Below are positions 24,415 through 34,000 of a stretch of DNA of 64,000 nucleotides, one piece after another. Made by a program: the position numbers and the translations under genes. Positions within the stretch are counted from its first letter, which is position 1, and each line of letters opens with the position of its first letter. The notes beneath the pieces were generated by a model. That model saw nothing but the letters and a program-made list of their open reading frames with translations. It had not been told where the DNA came from and did no database searches. The stretch is taken from contig DASPLL010000056.1 of NCBI GenBank assembly GCA_035627615.1, positions 1 to 64,000 of the forward strand. The letters run 5' to 3'. This DNA is from BRH-c25 sp035627615 (lineage in GTDB: Bacteria > Bacillota > Clostridia > Lutisporales > Lutisporaceae).

Positions 24415-25347
24415 CTATTCTCCGTAGAATACTTTTTCCATTTCTTCAATACCCTGAATTATCCTTGGTCCCGGTCTTGATATTATATTGTCATCAGACA
24501 TTACATATACCTTCCCCTGTTTAACACATTCAAGCTTACTAAAAACCTGGTTCTTTGACAGGTCTTCCTTTGTCATGCCTTTGTCTGTGGAATGAAGGGC
24601 TGCAATTAGCATTTCAGGATTATCAGCTACCAGCTGTTCCGCACTATATTTTGCCCAGCTTTCAACCTTTTCAGCTACATTAACCCCTCCTGCAGCTTTA
24701 ATGACATCATTTATGAAGGTCTTTGAACCTGCAGTCGTAAGCGGGTCCGCCCATACAACATAAAATACCTCTGGCTTCTCCTTATCCTTTGTCCTTGCTT
24801 CTATCTCTGCAATTTTAGCCTTCATTCCGGCTGTTATTTCATTAGCCTTGGCTTCAGTCCCGGTTACTTGACCGATAAGCTCTATACTCTTATAAATGGC
24901 TTCAAAGCTCTCCGCTTCTGTTACAACTACAGGAATGCCCATATTCTCAAGGTTTTCTATAGTCTCCTCCTGTATATAGCCGGCCAGCACAACATCAGGC
25001 TGTACCTTCTTTATAAGCTCCATATTCGGCCCTTCGAAGGTTCCTACCTGCTCGACCTTCCTGGCTTCTTCCGGGTAATCACAATAATTGGTGACACCTA
25101 CTACCTTTTCCCCCGCACCAAGGGTGAAAAGTATCTCCGTATTGGATGGAGACAGGGAAACTATCCTCTGAGGAATTTTATCAAGCACTATGTTCCTGCC
25201 ATTAAAGTCCGTCACTTCCAATTTTGCCGCAGCTTCAGAACTCTCATTCTGTGCCGGTGCTGACTCCTGGGGTGCCACAGGCCTGATGCAGCCGGCAAGA
25301 TTCAGTATCATCATAAACGCCATTGCCAATATTAACAGCTTTTTCAT
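24415..25347 (-). CDS. btuF: Corrinoid-type ABC transporter substrate-binding lipoprotein
   Basis: 310-residue lipoprotein: signal MKKLLILAMAFMMILNLAGC (lipidated Cys20), short linker, then a two-lobed binding protein of the BtuF/FecB class with KIPQRIVSLSPSNTEILFTLGAG, VGVTNYCDYPEEARKVEQVGTF, LIKKVQPDVVLAG and WADPLTTAGSKTFINDVIKAAGGVNVAE. ATG at 25347 follows AGGAG. First gene after the cobalamin riboswitch, with the ATPase and permease downstream. Corrinoid specificity rests on the riboswitch. Confidence 0.9.
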   Translation of the reverse strand: MKKLLILAMAFMMILNLAGCIRPVAPQESAPAQNESSEAAAKLEVTDFNGRNIVLDKIPQRIVSLSPSNTEILFTLGAGEKVVGVTNYCDYPEEARKVEQVGTFEGPNMELIKKVQPDVVLAGYIQEETIENLENMGIPVVVTEAESFEAIYKSIELIGQVTGTEAKANEITAGMKAKIAEIEARTKDKEKPEVFYVVWADPLTTAGSKTFINDVIKAAGGVNVAEKVESWAKYSAEQLVADNPEMLIAALHSTDKGMTKEDLSKNQVFSKLECVKQGKVYVMSDDNIISRPGPRIIQGIEEMEKVFYGE

Positions 25348-25400
25348 ATAACCAACTCCTATATAAATAATTTCAGGCATTACACAGTTTGCCTGTACAA

Positions 25401-25433
25401 AAATAAAAGTTCCTTCTACCAAATAAAAGGAAC
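25401..25433 (-). terminator. Likely riboswitch-controlled attenuator
   Basis: On the minus strand GTTCCTT/AAGGAAC with a T-rich tail lies between the cobalamin riboswitch and the binding-protein gene, the position expected of a ligand-dependent intrinsic terminator. Confidence 0.7.
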
Positions 25434-25477
25434 AAAAATGCCGTAATGAGCACCTCCCTATCTCTCGTAGGTAAGCT

Positions 25478-25660
25478 TCAAATTCAGGCAGGTCTCCTGG
25501 CTTGGGTTCATCATATGCCTACACCTTCCCGGAGTACAAGCTCCAGTGGTATATATAGGCTACTCCCCTTTTACAGTGGCGGGACCGCATGGGATTTACA
25601 CCCATTTCCCCTTTTAAGCTGACCGGAGGACAATCCTCCGGATAAGCACCTGAAAAATTT
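25478..25660 (-). ncRNA. Cobalamin riboswitch
   Basis: On the minus strand the leader contains CAGGTGCTTATCCGGAGG, GGGAAATGGGTGTAAATCCC, the B12-box-like GCGGTCCCGCCACTGTAA, and the closing AAGCCAGGAGACCTGCCTG, all in the standard order. It stands in front of the three-gene corrinoid importer. Adenosylcobalamin binding would be expected to switch the operon off. Confidence 0.94.
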
Positions 25661-25711
25661 TGCTGTTCAATTCATATTGATTCTATCATATTGTACAATA
25701 CTTTACAATGT

Positions 25712-26857
25712 TCAAAAATCTATATCCTTCCCCTCATATATATATTGAAGCACTCTTTTCATCTCCTCCTGCGAAATCTTAACAGGATTCACCCTTGTAG
25801 ACCCCTTTAGTGAGTTTGTTACCAGAATATCAAAATTCTGATCAAAATCTTCTCCAGTAATGCCCATTTCCTTGAAGGAGTCCGGTATCGAAAGTCTTTT
25901 ATTCATTTGTTTTATAGCATCAATAAAGCTGCCGGCACCCACTCTTGAAGCGAGATATTGAAGTCTTTCCTTTACATGCTCATCCCTTGAGTTGAATTGC
26001 AGTACATAAGGCAGCACTACTGCATTCAGGAGTCCATGTCCATAATTGAACCTTCCGCCTATTGCATGGGATATTCCGTGAGCCATGCCCAATCCGACAT
26101 TTGCAAAGGCGCTTCCCGCGATGCACTGGTAATTATGTACCTTTTCACGGTATTCAATCGTCCCTTTTTCATAAGAGAGGGGCAGATACCTGAATAAGCC
26201 CTCCACGGCACCGGAGGCCAGGCATTCGGAGTAATCATTCTGATCTGTGTTTATGTAGCATTCGACAGCATGTGTCATGGCATCCATGCCGGTTTCCGCA
26301 ACTACATTCTTCGGCATTGATAATGTAAGACCTGCATCCAGTATTGCAACATCAGGAATAAAGGCATTGGATTTCAGGCCTATCTTCAGATCGCTGTCCT
26401 TGTATGTTATCACCGAAACTCTTGTTACCTCCGTTGCAGTACCCGAGGTAGTGGGTATGGCAATAAACCTCAGCTTCTCTCTTGACTGAGGCAGCGGCTC
26501 ATTTAAGGCTTTATCGAAGGAAAGCCCGGGATACTCATAGAAAAGTGTCATTGACTTGGCTGCGTCAATTGCCGATCCTCCGCCCACAGCAATAATCATA
26601 TCCGGCACAAAGCTTCTCATTACAGTGACTCCTTCAATTACCTCGCTTGTAGTCGGGTTCTTCTTTATTCCCGAATACACCTCATATTTGCAGCCATTTT
26701 TGTCCAACATCCCCTTAATGGTATCTATCGTTCCATTTCTGAAGGTCGAGCCTTCTCCCGTTACAATAAAAGCTCTGCTGCACTCTATGCCTTCAATATA
26801 ACTTAAGCTTCCTACACCTGTTACAATAAGTTCTCCATGTAATCTCAATTCTTTCAT
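25712..26857 (-). CDS. Iron-containing alcohol dehydrogenase
   Basis: 381-residue group III (Fe-dependent) dehydrogenase. NAD(P) site region IIAVGGGSAIDAAKSM, then FIAIPTTSGTATEVTRVSVIT, and metal ligands in ETGMDAMTHAVECYIN (Asp, His) and GMAHGISHAIGGRFNYGHGLLNAVVLPY (two His). The family reduces aldehydes or oxidises alcohols such as butanol, ethanol or propanediol; the substrate cannot be told. ATG at 26857 follows AAAGAGG. It starts 23 bases after the SLH gene at 26881, so probably shares its transcript, an odd pairing of enzyme and surface protein. Confidence 0.88.
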   Translation of the reverse strand: MKELRLHGELIVTGVGSLSYIEGIECSRAFIVTGEGSTFRNGTIDTIKGMLDKNGCKYEVYSGIKKNPTTSEVIEGVTVMRSFVPDMIIAVGGGSAIDAAKSMTLFYEYPGLSFDKALNEPLPQSREKLRFIAIPTTSGTATEVTRVSVITYKDSDLKIGLKSNAFIPDVAILDAGLTLSMPKNVVAETGMDAMTHAVECYINTDQNDYSECLASGAVEGLFRYLPLSYEKGTIEYREKVHNYQCIAGSAFANVGLGMAHGISHAIGGRFNYGHGLLNAVVLPYVLQFNSRDEHVKERLQYLASRVGAGSFIDAIKQMNKRLSIPDSFKEMGITGEDFDQNFDILVTNSLKGSTRVNPVKISQEEMKRVLQYIYEGKDIDF

Positions 26858-26880
26858 AAGCCATACCTCTTTCTTTTCTA

Positions 26881-28347
26881 TTAGCGCTTGTTCAGCCAAA
26901 ATCCGCCGATCTCAATTCTTTCTTCCTCAGGATCATAGTTGTGGATGAACATATATTGGGGTGTTTCCAAAAGTTTGTCCTGATGTTTTATAGTGAAGGG
27001 AGATCCATTGTAGACCGTTTCAATTATATCATAATACATTATGGTGCTTCCCTTGATCCGGTATTTACCCTCTTGTATGATAAACGTATCATTATTGTCT
27101 CCAACACTGACCATCCGCATCCCATAAGTACCATCTCTATTGTACCTATAAGCTGTGGCAAAAGCAGGCAGCGACATAGCTCCGCCCGTTATATCCCTGT
27201 AGTCTGCAAAAATGTCGGTTTCCGTATCTGACCAGGTACCTGTCAGAATATCTGAAGGAAAATCACTTCTGTATTGTATGTACAACATTTTATCTTTAAG
27301 GTCCGCTTCTACAGCCATATCCATTTCAGCAATGAATATGTTGACAGGAATAAACAGCTTTCCGTTTTCACTATAGGGAGCCATACCTGTCTCAACCTTC
27401 TTACCATTTATGAAAGCCTCCGGATTATCTTCCCTCAAATCTGTCTGAAGCACAACACCTTCCTCATTCCTCCAGCTTATGCTGATGCTGCTGCCATTGA
27501 TATCGACTTCCGGATAGGTGTAGTTTCCGGCATTTTGGCGTTTAAAGGCATAATTCAGCTTTTCAGCTGCTATGAAAATGTAATAGGAGCCATCCTTTTC
27601 CTTGATATTGTAGTCATCCTTATGGATCTCTGTATCGTTTAAAACTATTTGCCCCAGATCATTTAATCCATCGCTGTCCATGCTGACTGTCTCATTATTG
27701 TCCTTTGTATCCTCTTGTCCGGTAAAGTACTTTTCATATACCCTTGTTGTAATAAGTACAGCCATTTCCCTCGTACAGGTATCCTGGGGACTTATCCTTC
27801 CTTCTGCTCCCTTCAGGAATCCATTTTTGTGCATAAACCTTACAGACTCAAGAGCCCAGCCGGATATATCCTTTTCATCGGTAAATTCACCGGCTCCTGC
27901 TGCCGACAGATCAGCCTCCGGATTCATGGCTTCCAAAGTACGGTATAACATAGCCGCTACTTGCTCCCGGGTAGCCAGATCATTTGGTGAGAAAAGCCTT
28001 AAGAATTTATTCGTTCCATTTACAATTTTCAGATCATATGCTTTATACACTTCCGGATTCACAACATCGGCAAAAGCGCTCATATCCCCTGCAGCAGCTT
28101 GTTTGCCCGTATACTTTTCATATAGCTTTACAGTAAGTTCCGCAAGCTCCTCCCTTGTTATTGCCGCATTCATCTTATCCTTGATTTTATCCGTTATAAA
28201 GCCATATCCTACCGCCCTGTCAAGCTCCTGCACTGCCCAGGTGCTTGCCTCCTTATACGGGGCATTATCATAAGCTGCATATGCACTGCATGTCAATAAA
28301 GCAGCAATAATAGCAAATACCATCATCATACTGATTGATTTTTTCAA
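26881..28347 (-). CDS. SLH surface protein with stalk-type domain
   Basis: 488 residues, TTG start at 28347 with GGGGAGGG upstream. Signal peptide (MKKSISMMMVFAIIAALLTCSAYA), then an SLH module of three repeats at about 28-200 (ASTWAVQELDRAVGYGFITD, KAYDLKIVNGTNKFLRLFSP, ISGWALESVRFMHKNGFL). Here the module is N-terminal, whereas in three paralogues nearby it is C-terminal. Residues about 250-360 resemble a copper-amine-oxidase-like stalk domain (AFINGKKVETGMAPYSENGKLFIPVNIF). The C-terminal 120 residues (LTGTWSDTETDIFADYRD onward) look like a lipocalin-like beta domain. Likely anchored to wall polymer. Confidence 0.85.
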   Translation of the reverse strand: MKKSISMMMVFAIIAALLTCSAYAAYDNAPYKEASTWAVQELDRAVGYGFITDKIKDKMNAAITREELAELTVKLYEKYTGKQAAAGDMSAFADVVNPEVYKAYDLKIVNGTNKFLRLFSPNDLATREQVAAMLYRTLEAMNPEADLSAAGAGEFTDEKDISGWALESVRFMHKNGFLKGAEGRISPQDTCTREMAVLITTRVYEKYFTGQEDTKDNNETVSMDSDGLNDLGQIVLNDTEIHKDDYNIKEKDGSYYIFIAAEKLNYAFKRQNAGNYTYPEVDINGSSISISWRNEEGVVLQTDLREDNPEAFINGKKVETGMAPYSENGKLFIPVNIFIAEMDMAVEADLKDKMLYIQYRSDFPSDILTGTWSDTETDIFADYRDITGGAMSLPAFATAYRYNRDGTYGMRMVSVGDNNDTFIIQEGKYRIKGSTIMYYDIIETVYNGSPFTIKHQDKLLETPQYMFIHNYDPEEERIEIGGFWLNKR

Positions 28348-28577
28348 GCTAACCCTCCCCTTTATATATCTCGTACAGGTAAATCCCTGTACCAGTAAAC
28401 AAATTACATATTTACTATTATTGTACCATTTTTTACTGCATTAAAAAGTTAAGAAACTATTACAAAATAGAACATATCCGGAATAGATATGCCCTGAATG
28501 CTGCATTATGTAGTATAATTCAGATATATCCTTATTAAAACTAGTGGATAGTGTAAAATGACAAGGAGTTGAGTTTT

Positions 28578-28754
28578 TTGGGTAATCAGAGAAGAGATTT
28601 AGCGAAAAAGGATTTTGATTATGAAGAGGATGACTACGACCGCCTTAAGCGCACCAGCAGAAACGATAGCCCTTATAGAGGCTTTACCAATAAAGTAACA
28701 AGGAAGAAGCCTGAATTTGATTATGAAGAAGATGCCTATGAGCCGGAAAAGTAG
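28578..28754 (+). CDS. Small highly charged hypothetical protein
   Basis: 58 residues from TTG at 28578 (AAGGAG nine bases before; an in-frame TTG at 28569 sits against the Shine-Dalgarno). The sequence has two copies of an acidic block, KDFDYEEDDYD and PEFDYEEDAYE, separated by a basic stretch (RLKRTSRNDS, FTNKVTRKK). Soluble and probably disordered. The only plus-strand gene among the surface genes. A hairpin GCGCCC/GGGCGC follows the stop. No family recognised. Confidence 0.6.
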   Translation: MGNQRRDLAKKDFDYEEDDYDRLKRTSRNDSPYRGFTNKVTRKKPEFDYEEDAYEPEK

Positions 28755-28963
28755 AAGATTGCGCCCTATGGGCGCAGGCTGCGAGGTTTCGGGGCTGCGA
28801 GGCTGCGGGGAATCAGGGTATTCCTTAATAGCAAAGGAACGGAAACCGTGGTATCCGTATCTGGACCCGTAAGGAATACACGGACTTTCCTCGCAGCCTC
28901 GTCGCCCCGCAGCCTCGCAGCCTAATGCCGCATCATTATATAGGTTGGTCTATAACCACTTAT
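28755..28963. repeat. GC-rich inverted repeat block with GCAGCCTCGCAGCC words
   Basis: Left arm (28777-28815) has GGCTGCGAGG and GGGGCTGCGAGGCTGCGGGG; right arm (28888-28922) has the complementary CCTCGCAGCCTCG and CCCCGCAGCCTCGCAGCC. Between them is TTCCTTA...GGAATAC-type sequence also arranged as inverted halves (GGTATTCCTTA and TAAGGAATAC). The whole can fold as one long cruciform. The same word occurs at about 24397 and 51496. Confidence 0.75.
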
Positions 28964-30952
28964 CTACCTGCCTGCAAATGCTTCATATGCTCTTTTTACA
29001 AGTATCAGTGCCTGTTCACGGCTGGTATTGTCTTTAGGCAATATCTTATTTGCTCCTGCACCCTTCATAATGTTGTTCTTATACGCATATTTCACCTCTT
29101 TTATTGCCCATGAGCCGATAAGATTTTCATCTGCGAAAGTGGGAGCTCCTTCTATGCTTGTTTCGACATTTGCAACTGCGCCGGTGATTGCTCTATAAAA
29201 CATTACACAGATGTCCTGCCTTGTAATGGGATTGTAAGGTGAAAAAGTATCGGCGCCCGTCCCTTTGACAATTCCTGCTCCAAATGCCTTCAGTATGTTT
29301 CCATTCGCAGTATCACGGAACGGATTTGGCGAGACGGGGATAGCCTCGGTACCTTTAAGCTTTTCATACAGCTTTATTACCAATTCGCAGAATTCCTCCC
29401 TGGTAATACTCTGTGAATAATTTTTCATTATTTTATCCGTGTACAGGCCATATTCCACAGCCTTTGCCAGCTCTTCCACAGCCCAGCTGCTGGCTCCGGC
29501 AAAGTCCGCTGCCGCAGTGGAAGCCTCCTGGTCCGGGGTTGTGATTTCTGCCAGGTTTGATTCTGGTGAAGCAATATTACCTGCGTATGCATAGACTATA
29601 TAATAATACTTAGTGCCCGGCATCACTGCCTTGTCAGTATAGGCGGTAACATCGGCATTCAATTTTGCAGCTTCTTTCCATTCCCCCGCAGAAGCTTTAT
29701 AAATCAAAAAACCTTCCTCGTTGTCAGATTTATCTTCCCATGTGAGAAGGACTTCCGATGGATTCTGAGCCTTTGCACTCAGGTTCTGCGGCGCGGCCAA
29801 TTCTGCCGCTGTGTTTGCCGCTGTGGCTGCTTCAGCCTCAGGTGTTTTAATTTCCACCAGGTTTGACTGTGAGGATACATTATCGCCTTTATAAGCAAAC
29901 AGCACATAATAATATGTGGTATCAGGCTGAACTTTTTTATCCGAATATGTGGTCGTATCGGCATCTAAAGCCGCAGCCTCCTCCCATTCTCCCGTAGAAG
30001 CTTTATACAGCAGAAATCCTTCTTCGTTATCTGATTTATCTTCCCAGGAAAGCACAATCTCATTCCCATTTACCTCTGTTGTCTCTAATGCTCCGGGAGC
30101 ATTTATCCCGACCTCATATCCGTTTTCTTCCTCAGACTCCGATGTTGTTTCCGGTGTAATCTCCGGTATAGTTTCCGATGTATCCTCCGGTATAACCTCC
30201 GGTGTGGTTTCTGATGTATCCTCCGGTGTAATCTCCGGTGTGGTTTCCGATGTATCCTCCGGTTCAGTTTCCGGTTTGACCTCCGGCTTAACCTCCGGTT
30301 CAGTTTCCGGCTTGACCTCCGGCTTGATCTCCGGTTCAGTTTCTATTATCGGGAATTGTATATCACCGGGAGTCTTTATATCCGGTTCCAGCTTCCTGAC
30401 CGGCGGTGAAGGCGCAGCCGGGGTGTCAACCATTACTTCATCGGAATAGTCGGAATAAACTACCTTTTTTATACGGGTGAAACCCGAATCGTTCTTTCCT
30501 GCTTTCACTCTGTAATAATAAGCAGTGCCGGGCTCTACCGAGGTATCTTCATAGGTTGTAATGTTCTGACCAAGTACTGCCAGCTGAACATAATTACCGT
30601 CTGATATTTTCCTTTCAACTACAAATTCAGTTTCTGCAGTGGAATTATCCTTCCACCGGATCGAAACCAGATTATATTCGATTTTTTGTGCCTCCAGCTC
30701 AGATGGTGCTTCAAAACTTTCAACCGGCTGTACCGTATCCGGTGTTTTTATGTCCGGTATTTTTGTGTCAGGCAGTGCCGGAGCTGTAACAGCAGGTTTT
30801 GACGGCATAATGCCCGAATCCGGAAGCGCGGGCGTTGTGGGTACCGCAGGTTTCAAGGGTGATTTTGGCATAGGCAGATCCTCCGCACTTACAGCAAGGC
30901 ACATGAACATCAGCATCACAAAACAGATTAATATTGTTACTCCTCTTTTCAC
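28964..30952 (-). CDS. Fibronectin type III and SLH surface protein
   Basis: 662 residues, GTG start at 30952. Signal peptide, then a Pro-rich stretch (SPLKPAVPTTPALPDSGIMP), a FnIII domain (about 80-180: YNLVSIRWKDNSTAETEFVV), a Pro/Glu/Thr linker of about 85 residues, two further FnIII domains (about 285-370 and 385-475, both with NEEGFL and YYY motifs), and a C-terminal SLH module (ASSWAVEELAKAVEYGLYTD, FGAGIVKGTGADTFSP, IGSWAIKEVKYAYKNNIM). A modular wall-anchored adhesin or scaffold; ligands unknown. Confidence 0.87.
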   Translation of the reverse strand: MKRGVTILICFVMLMFMCLAVSAEDLPMPKSPLKPAVPTTPALPDSGIMPSKPAVTAPALPDTKIPDIKTPDTVQPVESFEAPSELEAQKIEYNLVSIRWKDNSTAETEFVVERKISDGNYVQLAVLGQNITTYEDTSVEPGTAYYYRVKAGKNDSGFTRIKKVVYSDYSDEVMVDTPAAPSPPVRKLEPDIKTPGDIQFPIIETEPEIKPEVKPETEPEVKPEVKPETEPEDTSETTPEITPEDTSETTPEVIPEDTSETIPEITPETTSESEEENGYEVGINAPGALETTEVNGNEIVLSWEDKSDNEEGFLLYKASTGEWEEAAALDADTTTYSDKKVQPDTTYYYVLFAYKGDNVSSQSNLVEIKTPEAEAATAANTAAELAAPQNLSAKAQNPSEVLLTWEDKSDNEEGFLIYKASAGEWKEAAKLNADVTAYTDKAVMPGTKYYYIVYAYAGNIASPESNLAEITTPDQEASTAAADFAGASSWAVEELAKAVEYGLYTDKIMKNYSQSITREEFCELVIKLYEKLKGTEAIPVSPNPFRDTANGNILKAFGAGIVKGTGADTFSPYNPITRQDICVMFYRAITGAVANVETSIEGAPTFADENLIGSWAIKEVKYAYKNNIMKGAGANKILPKDNTSREQALILVKRAYEAFAGR
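30130..30345 (-). repeat. Degenerate tandem repeats encoding PEDTSET/PEVKPET linker
   Basis: Runs of TCCGGTGTGGTTTCCGATG- and ACCTCCGGCTTAACCTCCGG-like units, in frame. They encode the Pro/Glu/Thr linker between FnIII domains, a typical wall-spanning spacer. Confidence 0.8.
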
Positions 30953-30988
30953 TTATTAACCACCTCTTTATTCATAGTTGATAAATTA

Positions 30989-31021
30989 CCCCCTCCTGCC
31001 GGAACAGCCTTCAGGAGGGGG
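30989..31021 (-). terminator. Strong hairpin after the 1015-residue gene
   Basis: CCCCCTCCTG/CAGGAGGGGG stem with a 12-13-base loop. No T-run follows, so it may be an mRNA-end stabiliser and not a classical terminator. Confidence 0.5.
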
Positions 31022-31043
31022 AACAGCTCTGTGCTCTTCAGGT

Positions 31044-34000
31044 TCAGTGTCCCTGCATGCCTTGATTCAATTGATTCATAATATCTGCCGGATTTACCAC
31101 CGGATCTATTTCTTCTTGTGCAGGCGAGGCAAATTCTTCTCTCAGAGGACCAAGGAAATCCTTGTTGAACTGCAATACATTCTCATAGTATTCCGCAAAA
31201 GGATTGTATATCCTTTCCAACTTATATCCTTCATGTTCTATCTCAATTTTATATGCCACTACATCAGGACGGCTGAATTCAAACCGTGCAGCGGAGGTTG
31301 GATATTCCTCCACCCTGACGCCGGCCGGGCTGCTGCTGTCTTTTACGGGTTTCAGCAGCATTGCCTGCTGTGTTCTTGTTGTTGCAGTATACAGAGGATC
31401 TCTCGGAGAAGGTAAAACATGTGGTTTCTCCAGTTTTTCCCGCATATGATTAAGCGCCGACTGCACATGTATTTCAGTGATTTTTACTTCGCCGTCAAAG
31501 TGCCTGAGTCCGGTACTGCCGTTCCCCTGCCTTGTGTAGTCGTCTCCCTGACTCTCAAGCCAGCCCATATCTCCCTTATTTGATATTGTACCGAATATCC
31601 TGGTCGGTTTTTCCAGCCTATTGCCTTCAATATCCCGGGATGATAGTTCATCAAGCTTCTCTTGGGCTGAAGATACGCTCTCAGGCAAATTAACTCCCGG
31701 ATTAAGTCCCGGAACTGTAACTGACGGTCTTATTTCGCTCTCGCCAGCAGCTTCAGCCGGTTTGCTGAAATCATTAAATATGTTTATAGTCAGCGCATCC
31801 AGGTTAGGATAGCGTAGCTGCGGAAATTTCGGGAATAATGAACCTTCAAAGTTGACTCTGGCACTCGCCCATGCAGTTGACTCATCAATAGGATACTCAG
31901 CTTTAAACAGTCCCTTGACCGCGTCCGCCTCAATGATTTCGTTTACAGTGCCCTTTAAAATTTCAATTTCAACAGGCCCAGTATAATTGCCGGAAATCCA
32001 GCCTGTTATAACATCATTGAAGGCATCCAGATTGACGTCGGACTCGCTGAAGGGAACCGTAGGCTTTATTTCCGGGCTCTTGCCTACAACCTGGAAGCTC
32101 TGATCTTCAATTTCAATCCGGGGAGTCATATTATTCATCAAATTAATATATACTTTGTCCGTAGGCAGAAGGTTATACAAGCCGGTAAGCTGATATGAGA
32201 ATTTGCCTTCGGCATCCGTATTCTGGCTTGTTTGCAGCTTAAGCTTTGAATCCTTATCATACACTTCTACTAAAAACACACTATTTGCATAGGGTTTTAA
32301 GGAAGATTCCAAAGCAGAATCATCACCGGCATATTTAATTTCATCTTTACGTTCTGTGCTGAAGGCAATCTTCCCTTCAATTTTATTTGTATATGCATCT
32401 GCTGTCACCCGGACATAAGGCGGCACCTCTTTCAGCATATCTCCGCCGCTGCCGGAGGCCTCCTCTCCGATACTCCACTCACCATAAAAGAGTGGGAATT
32501 CTATATAGAAGATGGAGTATCTGGAACCAAGCAGAAAAGCTACCAGCTCTCCAAAGGCCCGTAAATCTATGGAGCCGCTGGCTTCAAACCCCTGGGAGCC
32601 GCTTGAGCCTCCGCCTCCGGAAGCACTGAATACAGCTTTGGATTTGAATCCTACCCATATCTGCAATACACCCAGCTCTTTACCCCAGATAATTACACCC
32701 ACCTGAGGTACGCAGGCCAGGGTCGTATTTATCTCACCGTTTACCGTAAAGCTCATATCAAAGCTTGAAGGTCTGTAGATCGCATAAGGCCCGGTATAAT
32801 ACGGTACGCCGCCGTAACCGTATGCCCTGTAGGTAAAGCCGGCTCTGGCATCTCCTGTAGTAATGGTCCTTACCTCTACATGAATCTCTCCTTGCACGCC
32901 AATGACTAAAAATATTCCCACAAAGGCTTTGTTGGCTTTTTCCTTCCCCATTACCTTTCCCAGGTCTATTTCATATCCATATACGCATTTCTCTATGGTT
33001 TTGTTAAAGGTTATATCTCCTTCCAGGGTTACATCGGCTTCCGCCTTAGCATCAAAATAGAAGTCTGCAACTACATGGGAGGTCCACGGATCAAGGTCAA
33101 AGTATGCGTGGAATTTCGGATCTTCAATAGTAATAGTTCCTTCTTTAACCTTTACTTCAACGCTTAATTCGCTTTTATTCTCAACTCCTCTAAGATCAGT
33201 GCTCTGATCCTTTTCCCACCAGTCTCCGTCGAATTTTTCCCTTTCGGCTTCTGCCTGAGCATCCTTATCTGATATCAGTGCTTCCTGAAAGGGGTACTTG
33301 AATATCGTCACTCCCTGTTTGAGTGTCAGAATATGCTTGTTTCCCTCTTGTCTGAAGCTTACAATATCATCAAAGGGTCCGGCCATAGCCGTGTAATTTT
33401 TGGTCATCCCGCTGTCAGGGCTTAATTCAACCCCGGGAGCAATATATGCTATATTTCCGGTTGTCAAATCCAAAGTCTGCTCCGGAATTGTATAGGACTT
33501 GAATATTTCCGTCAGTTCAGGGGTTCCGACTGCATATTGGGAATTCCCTGAAGCATCCTCCTCCGTACCCAATATCTTATAAGCCGTTCCCTCTTCCTCA
33601 TCAATGTATATTTCATCGGCCTTTGGTGCAAATGAGGAAGCAGACCTGCGGGGTACCGTCAATAGCTTTGTACCCGCAGGGTACCTTATACCGTTTACTT
33701 TTTCAAGAGTCAGTTCATTTTCATCCCGGGTTTTTCCTTCTGTGTCAAAAGCTGCGAATTTATCAAAGGTCAAAGGCTTGGAATCATATTGCATCGAAGC
33801 GGGAATTCTCTTTACCTCATCCTTGAACTCATAGCTGACCCCTTTTACCCTTGCGGGCGCCTCCCACTTTTTCAGCGGTGCGGTAACCGGGGGCCTTATC
33901 CCCTGAGTACCTGCACCGGGGATATTTACTCCCGGCTTTACCGGACTTGGAATATTTGCCCCGGGAGTATTTATCCCGGGAGGCGTAATGGTCGGTGCAC

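Noticed and set aside
26881..28347. True copper amine oxidase
   Set aside because: Only a short stalk-type domain is present, without the catalytic oxidase domain.
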